Source of the DNA: Microcoleus sp. FACHB-68
GTDB lineage: Bacteria; Cyanobacteriota; Cyanobacteriia; Cyanobacteriales; Oscillatoriaceae
Direction: 5' to 3'
Assembly: GCF_014695715.1 (NCBI RefSeq)
Contig: NZ_JACJOT010000002.1
Coordinates: forward strand, 124,001-188,000
Length of the DNA stretch: 64,000 nucleotides
In this document: positions 8,363 through 16,389 of the stretch, one piece after another
How positions within the stretch are numbered: position 1 is the first letter of the stretch
Layout of the letters: every line of letters begins with the position of its first letter
Notes under the pieces: model-generated
Seen by the model: the letters and a program-made list of their open reading frames with translations, nothing else
Databases searched by the model: none
Told to the model about the DNA's origin: nothing
Program-made: the position numbers and the translations under genes

Positions 8363-8677
8363 TTAGCGATAAACAGCGGGTAGATAATTAATCCTATAAA
8401 TACAACGCCTTCTAAGCCAAAAAAAGTTGACGGGAATGCCCTCAGAAATGCTGCGGACTAAAATATTGAACATCCACCCCACAGCGCCCCATAAACTCAA
8501 ATTGATGGCTAAGAATAATAGCAGTGTTGCTTGACACACGCCCATAAAATCGGCATTGGCATCAGCATCTATGCCTAAATATTCGTCACCGCCACCGCCG
8601 GCAATGACTAATAGAAATAAGACAATTCCTAAAGATAAGAACATCCAGTAGGGAAGGTTGGCCAAGTTAAAGAGCAT
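8363..8677 (-). pseudogene. YqiJ/OB-fold-type membrane protein, frameshifted and truncated
   Basis: The N-terminus FNLANLPYWMFLSLGIVLF, an acidic DADANAD loop and a second hydrophobic segment (TLLLFLAINLSLWGAVGWM) match cyanobacterial integral-membrane proteins of the YqiJ/DUF1449-like group, normally about 200 residues with a C-terminal OB fold. After GIPVNFF the open frame turns into an Arg-rich nonsense tail. Removing one T from the T7 run (A7 on plus, 8419-8425) restores GLEGVVFIGLIIYPLFIAK, a proper third membrane segment, which then meets TAA. The OB-fold part is absent. The family assignment is from memory of the N-terminus; the frameshift is visible directly. Confidence 0.6.
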
Positions 8678-8881
8678 AAATGCCTAATGGGTGATGAGGA
8701 GCTAGCTCAATTCTAAGGGTGAGATTTTAGATGGGTGCGTGCGCCTCAATTCCAAACTCCAGGTTTTAAAGCCGGTAAAAGTAGCACGCTATCTTTGCTA
8801 GATTTGAGAAAAATCCAGATTCAATACCGAATCTAAAATAGCCGTCATAAAATAGAGTCGGTAGAAAAGCAATAAAAAGTT

Positions 8882-9256
8882 ATGAAATTGAAACGAATAG
8901 GCCACGTTGCGATCTGTGTTCAGGACATTAACAAAGCCGCTGAGTTTTACCAAAACTTAGGCATGGATGTCGTTTGGAAGGATGCAGACTGGGCTTACCT
9001 TAAAGCCGGCGAAGATGGTTTAGCATTGTTAGGGCCAAGCTACAAGCACGCAGGACAGCATTTTGGATTTATCTTTAATGAACGCAGCGAGATAGAAGTT
9101 GCCTACGAACAAATGAAGGCAGCAGGGGTTGATGTGCGCCCTATTCACGATCACCGGGATGGCACAGCCTCATTCTATGGACGCGATCTCGATGGCAATT
9201 GGTTTGAGTACCTCTATGAACCGGCACCTGTCGCCAGTAACAGTGTTCAGCGCTAA
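8882..9256 (+). CDS. VOC-family (glyoxalase/bleomycin-resistance-like) protein
   Basis: 124 residues forming one VOC domain: KRIGHVAICVQDINKAAEFY starts the first beta-alpha-beta-beta-beta module with His8. The second module has HFGFIFN (His) near residue 60 and ends with GRDLDGNWFEYLYEP, whose Glu is the usual last metal ligand. The start is the ATG at 8882, after an A-rich leader with AGAAAAGCAATAAA. Such single-domain proteins assemble as dimers with metal sites between subunits. Reactions range from glyoxalase to dioxygenase to antibiotic binding, and nothing here selects among them. It is not closely similar to the VOC gene at 6474. Confidence 0.85.
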   Translation: MKLKRIGHVAICVQDINKAAEFYQNLGMDVVWKDADWAYLKAGEDGLALLGPSYKHAGQHFGFIFNERSEIEVAYEQMKAAGVDVRPIHDHRDGTASFYGRDLDGNWFEYLYEPAPVASNSVQR

Positions 9257-9593
9257 ATGAAACAGCAGAACCCGTTGCGCTAAATCTCTATGCAGAAACG
9301 CACTGAAGAGTCTCCCGTTTTTGCACAGGCATAGTATTCAGGTAATCAATCTTTAGTTTGAGTGATAACTGATTGCGCCGAATGCTATGCCGCGACATGG
9401 ATATTTGCGGAAGCGGGATATTCCCACACAGTGTCTTGTGTTGCCACATTCATGAGAGTTTGACCCTTTGCACCGGCATCTGTTCAGTAGAAGAAATTCC
9501 GGCTTTTACACCCATTGGAGCCTTACGAATATCAAATCTAGCGCTTAAAATGACTCAATAGATACCTTATCCCGCAGATCCGGCTTTCCAGCT
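9257..9593. other. intergenic upstream of mutS2
   Basis: No gene supported. The minus strand has a short uninterrupted stretch (about 9457-9543, ending in TGA) reading RFDIRKAPMGVKAGISSTE, which looks coding-like but is too short to identify. A 62-codon plus-strand frame (9373-9561) has no ribosome-binding site. Confidence 0.4.
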
Positions 9594-11996
9594 TTGATTC
9601 AATCTGAGACTCTAGAACTTTTAGAATGGCCGCGCTTGTGCCAGCATTTGGCCACCTTTGCGGCCACAAAACTAGGTGCGATTGCCGCACAGCAAATCCC
9701 AATCCCGGATACTCTGGATGAGACGCAACAACTGCTCACGCAAACCCGCGAAGTTTATCAATTGGAAAGTCGCCTAACTTCAGGCTTGACTTTTGAAGGG
9801 ATTTATGATATTGGAGAAGCGCTAGAGCGTTCAGAGCGGCAAGGCGTTCTCTTTGGAGAAGAACTGTTAGAGATTGCCACCACCTTAGCCGGCGTCAGAC
9901 GTTTGCGGCGCATCATCGACAACCAACCAGACGTGCCGGTGTTGAACGCACTGGTTGCCGATTTGCGAACTTATCCAGAAATCGAGCAAGAAATTCATCG
10001 TTGCATCGACGAACGGGGTAAGGTAGCCGACCGAGCCAGCCCGAAACTCGGTGAAATTCGGGCAAAAATGCGGCAAGTCAGAGATCGGATTTATCAAGTA
10101 TTACAAAGCATATTACAGCGGCAAGCCGGCGCAGTTCAAGAACAAATCATCGCCCAGCGGGGAGATCGCTTTGTCATCCCCGTTAAAGCCCCTCAAAAAG
10201 ACGCGATTCGCGGCATCGTTCATGATGTTTCCATGAGCGGGGCAACCCTCTACATTGAACCTCATGCCATCGTTGATTTAAACAACCAGATGCGGCAGTT
10301 GGTGCGGCAAGAACAAGCCGAAGAAGAGGCCATACGCCGCGTTCTCAGCGAGCAAGTTGCAGCGGTTAAACCTGACTTAGAACGCTTGTTGGCAATTGCC
10401 ACAACCTTAGACTTAGCCACCGCCCGCGCTCGTTATAGTTTGTGGTTAGAAGCGAATCCCCCGCGATTCATCAGCAGGACAGAAGAAGACGGCAAAGCAG
10501 AAATTATTACCCTGCGGCAGTTGCGCCATCCCCTGTTAGTCTGGCAGCAGCAACACGAACAAGGTGCGCCGGTGGTGCCTATCGACTTGCATATCCAGCC
10601 CAAGATTCGGGTGGTGGCGATCACCGGCCCGAATACCGGCGGCAAAACGGTTACGCTCAAAACATTAGGATTAGCCGCGCTGATGGCCAAAGCCGGCTTA
10701 TTTATCCCTGCCCGTGAGCCGGTGGAACTGCCCTGGTTCGACCAAGTTTTAGCCGATATTGGAGATGAACAATCTTTAGAGCAAAGTTTGTCTACCTTCT
10801 CAGGCCATATTCGCCGCATTAGTCGCATTCTGGAAGCACTGAGCGAGGAAACATTGGTACTGCTAGATGAGGTGGGTGCCGGCACCGATCCCACAGAAGG
10901 CAGCGCCCTAGCGATTGCCCTGTTGCAATACCTGGCTGAAACTGCCGGTTTAACCATTGCTACCACCCACTTTGGCGAACTCAAGGCGCTGAAATATCAA
11001 GACGAGCGATTTGAAAACGCCTCGGTGGAGTTTGATGATGTTAGCCTCTCGCCCACCTATCGGCTGCTGTGGGGAATTCCCGGACGTTCCAATGCCTTGA
11101 CAATTGCCCGCCGGTTGGGATTAAAGTCAGAAATTGCGGATCGAGCGTCTGATCGCGTAGGCATGGGATCGGCTGAAGAAATCAACCAAGTGATTGCCGG
11201 CTTGGAGGCGCAGCGCCGCAGCCAAGAAACCCGTGCTCAAGAGGCAGCAGAGTTGGTCAAACAAGCTGAGCGCCTGCATCGGGAACTCTCGCAAAAAGCA
11301 GCGCAATTGCAAGAACGAGAGCAGCAATTAAAGCTTTCCCAAGAAAAAGCCGTTCAAGATGAAATTAATACGGCAAAATCGGAAATTGCGCGAGTGATTC
11401 GCCGGTTGCAGCAAGGGCCGGCCACCGCTCAAGACGCCCAGCAAGCCACAGAAAACCTAAAGGAAATCGCCGAGGTACGCCTGCCGTCGCGTAAAGCACC
11501 GCCGGCCAAACCGAAACCCGGATTTCGGCCTCAAGTGGGTGATCGCGTCCGGATTCCTCGCTTGGGCCAAACGGCTGAAGTGCTGAGCGGGCCTGATGAA
11601 GATGGGGAATTGAGCGTCCGGTTTGGGTTGATGAAGATGACAGTGTCTCTGACAGACATTGAATCGCTCGATGGCCAAAAAGCCGATGTGCCGGTGAAAC
11701 AAAAGCCGGCACCCGCACCCGCACCCGCACCCCTGCCGGCACCGACTGTCCGGACATCACAAAATACAGTTGATATAAGAGGTAGCCGAGTTGGCGATGC
11801 AGAAATAGAATTAGAACGTGCCATCGCCACCGCCGCAACCAAGAGCGGTGCCCTGTGGATTATCCACGGCAAGGGAACTGGCAAGCTGCGTCAAGGCGTC
11901 CATGAATTCTTGCAGCAGCACCCTCAAGTCAGCCGATATGAGTTAGCTACCGCACAAGAGGGAGGTGCCGGTGTCACCGTTGCTTACCTTACCTAG
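9594..11996 (+). CDS. mutS2: MutS2 endonuclease/ATPase with Smr domain
   Basis: 800 residues starting at TTG 9594, chosen because the conserved N-terminus (IQSETLELLEWPRL) begins there. The core lacks the mismatch-recognition domain of MutS. The lever/clamp region covers about 1-330, the ABC-type ATPase has GPNTGGKT (345-352) and Walker B LVLLDEVGAGTDP (421-433), a coiled region follows at about 520-620, then a KOW-like strand (VGDRVRIPRLGQTAEVL), an Ala-Pro linker (PAPAPAPAPLPAP), and a C-terminal Smr nuclease domain (DIRGSRVGDAEIELERA, then WIIHGKGTGKL). Family knowledge: MutS2 suppresses homologous recombination, cleaves branched DNA, and in Bacillus rescues collided ribosomes. The linker is coded by a GCACCC tandem repeat near 11709-11735. 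Confidence 0.96.
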   Translation: MIQSETLELLEWPRLCQHLATFAATKLGAIAAQQIPIPDTLDETQQLLTQTREVYQLESRLTSGLTFEGIYDIGEALERSERQGVLFGEELLEIATTLAGVRRLRRIIDNQPDVPVLNALVADLRTYPEIEQEIHRCIDERGKVADRASPKLGEIRAKMRQVRDRIYQVLQSILQRQAGAVQEQIIAQRGDRFVIPVKAPQKDAIRGIVHDVSMSGATLYIEPHAIVDLNNQMRQLVRQEQAEEEAIRRVLSEQVAAVKPDLERLLAIATTLDLATARARYSLWLEANPPRFISRTEEDGKAEIITLRQLRHPLLVWQQQHEQGAPVVPIDLHIQPKIRVVAITGPNTGGKTVTLKTLGLAALMAKAGLFIPAREPVELPWFDQVLADIGDEQSLEQSLSTFSGHIRRISRILEALSEETLVLLDEVGAGTDPTEGSALAIALLQYLAETAGLTIATTHFGELKALKYQDERFENASVEFDDVSLSPTYRLLWGIPGRSNALTIARRLGLKSEIADRASDRVGMGSAEEINQVIAGLEAQRRSQETRAQEAAELVKQAERLHRELSQKAAQLQEREQQLKLSQEKAVQDEINTAKSEIARVIRRLQQGPATAQDAQQATENLKEIAEVRLPSRKAPPAKPKPGFRPQVGDRVRIPRLGQTAEVLSGPDEDGELSVRFGLMKMTVSLTDIESLDGQKADVPVKQKPAPAPAPAPLPAPTVRTSQNTVDIRGSRVGDAEIELERAIATAATKSGALWIIHGKGTGKLRQGVHEFLQQHPQVSRYELATAQEGGAGVTVAYLT

Positions 11997-12086
11997 CCAA
12001 GGGGGATAAGTAAAATTGCTCACTTCCCTAAAGCGCTTTTCTGGGTTCTCGCTCAGCATTCTGCTCCTCTGCCCTATTTTTAAGCT

Positions 12087-12674
12087 ATGCATCCATCAGT
12101 GAAGACGCCCGCATCCGTGCCCAAGTGGGAGGAATTTACAGTCACTGATGCGCCACAACCGGCGCAACTCGACAACATCAAAGCCCAGCTAGATTTAATC
12201 CTCTTGGCCCTAGAAGCCTTGGCCGGCATTGGTTCCGAAGCCATGCTTCGGGCAGCGGTGGATTTGAAAATCGAATCGATGGTAGCAGATCGGGTTGCCT
12301 TGTGGCGGCTGCGCCAGTCCTCTCCCCTGCGTAAAGGACAAGGAGGGCGCAAAAAGCTGGATGTGGAAGAAGCGCGGGCGCTGGTTTTAATTAGTTGCTA
12401 TCTCGCTAAACAAAATCAAGAATTAATTCGCCGTGCTGTGGGACTCCTCGAACAGCTTGCGGAGCAAAATCGTGAACCGCACCAAGCTGCTTTGATTGGC
12501 GACTATCTTGATACGTTCTGCAATACCTATCAAGAGCGCATGGAAGACGGAGAAAGTGTATCGCCGGATACTCTAACCCACCTAGCCTTAAAACTTTTGA
12601 TTGACCTATTGTTCTACAGCGGGCCGGGTGGTTCCCGACGTCTTTGGTTAGCCCTTCTCGACCGAAGTCGCTAA
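12087..12674 (+). CDS. DUF3038-type conserved cyanobacterial protein
   Basis: 195 residues, largely alpha-helical, no signal peptide or membrane segment. The conserved region LDNIKAQLDLILLALEALAG (about 29-48) and the C-terminal helix LALKLLIDLLFYSGPGG are the recognisable parts of the DUF3038 family, which has no known function and is confined to cyanobacteria. It is followed 155 bp downstream, same strand, by a DUF4335 gene. These two families are repeatedly neighbours in cyanobacterial genomes, which suggests a shared process. The family name is from memory of the sequence pattern, not a search. Confidence 0.8.
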   Translation: MHPSVKTPASVPKWEEFTVTDAPQPAQLDNIKAQLDLILLALEALAGIGSEAMLRAAVDLKIESMVADRVALWRLRQSSPLRKGQGGRKKLDVEEARALVLISCYLAKQNQELIRRAVGLLEQLAEQNREPHQAALIGDYLDTFCNTYQERMEDGESVSPDTLTHLALKLLIDLLFYSGPGGSRRLWLALLDRSR

Positions 12675-12829
12675 GGCTTCACAGTTCGCAGTTCACAGTC
12701 CACAGCAAGGCACAACCCACCACAAACCAGCTCGAATCTGGCAACTGACAGGGGCGAGTGGTTACGGGTTAAGGACAGCGGACAAAGGACAAGCACACAA
12801 CTGACAACTGACACCTGACAAAGAACAAA
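12675..12829 (+). repeat. degenerate short repeats (CTGACAA / CACAGTTCG-like)
   Basis: The spacer is made of imperfect short units. CACAGTTCGCAGTTCACAGT lies near 12680, and GGACAGCGGACAAAGGACAAG followed by ACAACTGACAACTGACACC lies near 12775-12820. These resemble the heptameric STRR sequences common between genes of filamentous cyanobacteria. Related words recur at 34147-34235 and 36005-36035. Confidence 0.6.
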
Positions 12830-14671
12830 ATGGTTTTGCAACGATACACGCCCCCCACTTGCACGCTGGTCATTATGGCGAATGGTTCGCCCTTGTCCCG
12901 CTGGGCTGGCCGGCCTGTACTAAAAGATTTGCGGTTTGAGCTAAGTTTTGATGCGCCCCAACTGCCTGAAGAACAGCGGGTGACTGTTTGGGGAGATCGC
13001 ACCCAACTTGAAGCCCTGTGTGATGCCGTAACCACTTACGTGCAGGACTTGCTCCACCAGTCCCCTGCCCAGATAGAGTCCGCAGGCTTGACAAAATGGA
13101 GTAAGTCTGATATCGATTCTGAATTGAGTAGATCCGAAGAGATTCCGGACCCGGTTCGAGGCAACCGGCCAGACCTAGAGAATCGCCGGAGCTTCGGAGA
13201 AACGAACTTCACCCTTCACCCCGCTGCTGCCCCCGCTGCTCGCCCTCAAGCGGATCTGAATCGGGTGGATAGTCGCAACCCGTCGAGGAAACCGGCATTA
13301 GTGCCACCGGCAAATGCTGTACAAATGACAAACAGACCGCCGGGTGCAGGCACCGGCATCTATTTACAACCCAAAGGCTTGCTATCTCATAACCTATTTT
13401 TGGGTTCTCTGGCCACAGAAGAATCAGGGCCGGTGGTTCATCTGGGCGTTTTGCAACTATTTGACCTGGCAAGCGCCCTTGATGAATACACGACGGAAAT
13501 GGTGGCTTTACCCAGCCTCAAACGCACCGGATCATCAGGAATTTTATCTCTGCTAAAAGAGCCACCGGCTTGGATGAATACGGCAGCGGTGGTGTTGCTT
13601 ACCGTGGGTTTAACGGCGGCTGTAGGCAAATTCCTTGAGCCACAAAGCCCTGCCCCTGTCCAAACAGCCACCTCGAAAGTCGAGAACCGAGGCAGCGCAC
13701 CCCCAGCAGAAACGAGCAGGGCCAAGTCGCAACAGATCGCCATTGCGCCCCCTCCGCCACCGCCAGCAGCGTCGCCTCCCGCAAAGCAACAATTGCCGGC
13801 CCAAAAATTACCCTCACTACCGCCAGGAGCGATGGCGACTCCAAATTCCTTACCGGCAGGGTCTTCTGCTATACCGACGGTGCCGGTGCCCAAAACTGCG
13901 CCCAACGCGGCCAGCCAGTTGGAAATTCCCGCTGATCCCATTCCCTCAAATCCAGCGATCCCCGCCAAACCCTCCCAGTCGATTCCAGAAATTCCCCCAG
14001 GCGCAAGCAATTCCGCACCCCTACCCCTGCTATCTCCCAGGCCGGCAACTCCTGGGGCACCTACTTCTGGGGCACCGAATATCGATCTTCGCGCTAGGAC
14101 GCCCGCCCCAACCCCGGAAACCGCCAATCAGCAGCCGGCACCTGCTCTATCTACGCCACCCGTCGCGCCGCCGGTTGCCCCCACTCCCGCCATTGCTCCC
14201 GCGCCTAGAGGTGCAGAACCCCCTCCTGCGCTTCCCTCCGTCACATTGCCAGATCAACCCCTTGCTGACGAGACACCCGCGCCCCAAGCCTCAGCAAGCG
14301 GGGCTAGCGAACCGGAAGCTTCTGCAACCGCGCAGCCGGCTGAGGTCGCCAGGGGGACTACAGCGGACACGTCTAAAATTATTCCCCAAGTCGAAGAGGC
14401 GAGAACCTATTTCCAACAGCGCTGGACTCCTCAAGAGGGATTGACACAGCCTTTGGAGTACACTTTATCTTTGAATGCCGATGGGTCAATTCAGCAGATT
14501 ACGCCTCGCGGATTGACGGCAGGAAGATTTTTAGATCGCACCGGGATGCCGTTGCAGAATGAACCGTTTGTTTCGCCGGTGGGAGGAGAGCAAGCCCCCA
14601 GAATTCGGGTTGTTCTCAGACCAGATGGTCAGGTACTGACGTTTATGGAACCGTATAAGGAGGGATTTTAA
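12830..14671 (+). CDS. DUF4335-type membrane-anchored proline-rich protein
   Basis: 613 residues. The N-terminal 80 or so (PTCTLVIMANGSPLSRWAG, then LRFELSFD and VWGDRTQLEALCDAV) match the cyanobacterial DUF4335 domain. A second conserved stretch near 175-230 includes LSHNLFLGSLA and LGVLQLFDLASAL. One transmembrane helix follows (about 246-266, AAVVLLTVGLTAAVGKF), then roughly 250 residues very rich in Pro, Ala and Ser, and a compact C-terminal domain (YFQQRWTPQEGLTQPLEYTL). A single-span protein with a long disordered, probably periplasmic linker is inferred. Function unknown. It sits downstream of the DUF3038 gene, its usual partner. The Pro-rich codons create a long but meaningless antisense frame. 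Confidence 0.82.
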   Translation: MVLQRYTPPTCTLVIMANGSPLSRWAGRPVLKDLRFELSFDAPQLPEEQRVTVWGDRTQLEALCDAVTTYVQDLLHQSPAQIESAGLTKWSKSDIDSELSRSEEIPDPVRGNRPDLENRRSFGETNFTLHPAAAPAARPQADLNRVDSRNPSRKPALVPPANAVQMTNRPPGAGTGIYLQPKGLLSHNLFLGSLATEESGPVVHLGVLQLFDLASALDEYTTEMVALPSLKRTGSSGILSLLKEPPAWMNTAAVVLLTVGLTAAVGKFLEPQSPAPVQTATSKVENRGSAPPAETSRAKSQQIAIAPPPPPPAASPPAKQQLPAQKLPSLPPGAMATPNSLPAGSSAIPTVPVPKTAPNAASQLEIPADPIPSNPAIPAKPSQSIPEIPPGASNSAPLPLLSPRPATPGAPTSGAPNIDLRARTPAPTPETANQQPAPALSTPPVAPPVAPTPAIAPAPRGAEPPPALPSVTLPDQPLADETPAPQASASGASEPEASATAQPAEVARGTTADTSKIIPQVEEARTYFQQRWTPQEGLTQPLEYTLSLNADGSIQQITPRGLTAGRFLDRTGMPLQNEPFVSPVGGEQAPRIRVVLRPDGQVLTFMEPYKEGF

Positions 14672-15181
14672 GCAATTGGCAGTAGAAACTGCAAAAGCAG
14701 CGATTGTGAAGCAGATGCCGGCAGCCTTTATCTGCGACTGAGGCAGAATTGAGACAATTTAAAAGTTTACAAATGCGGATTTTCTGGCAATGGCTGAGGG
14801 TGAAATCCCCAACTGGTAAGGCAATAAAAACTTAGCCGGCACAGCCATTTCAGGCATCCTCAGCTATCAGCACCCGCTAACAAAAACCGGCAATCTTTAA
14901 GCCTACTGATAGAACTGCACGCGACGACGATCAGCGTTTAGCATAAGGGTTATTTCAGAGAAATCTTGCTGATCCTCTCGTAGCATACTTGCATTCAGTA
15001 AAATAAGCTGACTGATGCCAACTACTCCCTGCTTAAAGCAGGAGTCTTTTGTGGGCTTGTTTTTCTTTATGATAAAGTCGCCCACTCATCACTCAACCTG
15101 TCAACAGCAAGCATCTCAATACAGAAAACGTGCACATCCCGACTCAACTCACATCGGCTATGTGTCTTTGCCGGAGGTTTT
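14672..15181. other. intergenic, 510 bp
   Basis: No gene supported. It contains a terminator-like hairpin at 15024-15050 (listed separately) and GC-rich GCCGGC words. A 60-codon minus-strand frame at 14903-15085 has no ribosome-binding site or family resemblance. Confidence 0.4.
15024..15050 (+). terminator. hairpin plus T-run
   Basis: ACTCC(C)TGCTT pairs with AAGCAGGAGT across a two-base loop, with one bulged C, and is followed by CTTTT. It could end transcription from upstream or be the remnant end of an IS200/IS605-type element, whose ends carry similar hairpins. No transposase is adjacent. Confidence 0.4.
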
Positions 15182-16303
15182 ATGAGTATGTCTCCTGAGC
15201 AGTTCCCTCAATCACCGGACTCTGCTGCATCTGACCCAAACCAGCCTGATGATTTGCAGGCTACTAACCCGCCCCCTTCCTTATCGCCAGCCGGTGCCTC
15301 CCCTGGCAGTGATTCCGAAATGACTGCCAGTGCTGAAAGTGAAAGTGCCGGTGAAGGAACGCTATCGCCAGCCGGTGCCTCCCCTGGCAGTGATTCCGAA
15401 ATGACTGCCAGTGCTGAAAGTGAAAGTGCCGGTGAAGGAACGCTTCTGAGTTCTCAGACATCCCCGCCTAGCGAAGAAAATGAGGGAGACGATGAATCCT
15501 CCTCTAATTCAGCACTCGCAGGCATCCGACAGCAACCGATTCCGCCGCCGAGTGAGCCAATGCAATACCGAGCAATTGGCTTAATTCAAGGTCGCTATAT
15601 TGCCTCGGCTGATCAATTCACTCAGGGGATACTCCTTACCACAGACGGTACAGTGATCGATGCTGTGCTGTTGGGTCGGATTATGAGTTTGGTGAAGAAT
15701 CACCTGAATTTGGAACAAGAGCATCTGTGGGTGGTTTATCCGCGCACCCGTCAGAAGGATGGCAACTTGCACGCCCAAATTGTGGGGGTGTGGGAGCCAG
15801 AAACCCTTGCGCCGACGGATCTTGCACCTGCCGGGGATGCGCCGGTGGAGCCGGCTCCTCAGTCAATGCCGGTTGCAGATGGCTATTTTTCCGTTCGCGG
15901 CGAGGTCATTTACCAATCCCAAGAGCAGGGATACATTGTCATCAAAATTCGACAAGCTCCTCGCAAAGAGGCCGATGAAACGAAGTTCTTCAAGTTGAAG
16001 CTCAACGGCACACTTGCCGGTAAAGCAGTCGGGCACTTCTGGGACTTACAGGTAAACCGGCAAGCAGAGACGCTTGTAATTCAGGAAAGTGAAAATATTG
16101 GCCCGCTGCCTGGTAAGCCGAAAAGGCCCGGTACAAAGCCCTTCAGAAAAGGCCGTCCGGGTGGGGGTAATTACCGCAGCGCCTCGCCTAACCCGCGCAG
16201 ACCCCAATCTGCTGCTGCCAGCACACCACCTAAACGCAAGACGCCGGTTTCTAAACCGATCATCAAGCGGCCACCCCCGAATGAGCCGCCTCAAGAAAGT
16301 TGA
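15182..16303 (+). CDS. hypothetical cyanobacterial protein with duplicated N-terminal repeat and basic C-terminal tail
   Basis: 373 residues with a good GGAGG site before the ATG. Residues 1-115 are acidic, low complexity, and contain two identical 27-residue units (each with SPAGASPGSDSEMTASAES) coded by a perfect 81-bp tandem duplication. The middle (about 125-205) is an ordered domain: MQYRAIGLIQGRYIASADQF, then GILLTTDGTVIDAVLLGRIM and HLWVVYPRTR. A second ordered domain (about 238-308) begins YFSVRGEVIYQSQEQGYIVI. The last 65 residues are Lys/Arg/Pro-rich (KPKRPGTKPFRKGRPGG), suggesting nucleic-acid or membrane-surface contact. No family is recognised, and the two beta-rich domains look like OB or barrel folds by eye only. 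Confidence 0.8.
   Translation: MSMSPEQFPQSPDSAASDPNQPDDLQATNPPPSLSPAGASPGSDSEMTASAESESAGEGTLSPAGASPGSDSEMTASAESESAGEGTLLSSQTSPPSEENEGDDESSSNSALAGIRQQPIPPPSEPMQYRAIGLIQGRYIASADQFTQGILLTTDGTVIDAVLLGRIMSLVKNHLNLEQEHLWVVYPRTRQKDGNLHAQIVGVWEPETLAPTDLAPAGDAPVEPAPQSMPVADGYFSVRGEVIYQSQEQGYIVIKIRQAPRKEADETKFFKLKLNGTLAGKAVGHFWDLQVNRQAETLVIQESENIGPLPGKPKRPGTKPFRKGRPGGGNYRSASPNPRRPQSAAASTPPKRKTPVSKPIIKRPPPNEPPQES
15282..15443 (+). repeat. perfect 81-bp tandem duplication inside a coding sequence
   Basis: The units 15282-15362 and 15363-15443 are identical as read and keep the reading frame (27 codons each). Identity at silent sites implies a recent event. Confidence 0.95.
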
Positions 16304-16389
16304 AGGGACAATTTTGGAGTTTTAATTTTGAATTTTGAATGAATTCAGAATTAAAAATTCAGAGTTGTCTTTGCCATTGTGCCCCCGCT

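Noticed and set aside
9373-9561. 62-codon plus-strand frame
   Set aside because: No ribosome-binding site and no recognisable protein; it lies in the mutS2 upstream region.
13438-14127. 229-codon antisense frame inside the DUF4335 gene
   Set aside because: It is the Gly/Ala-rich reverse reading of Pro-rich coding sequence, with no support of its own.
15024-15050. IS200/IS605 end
   Set aside because: The hairpin resembles such ends, but no TnpA, TnpB or second end is nearby.
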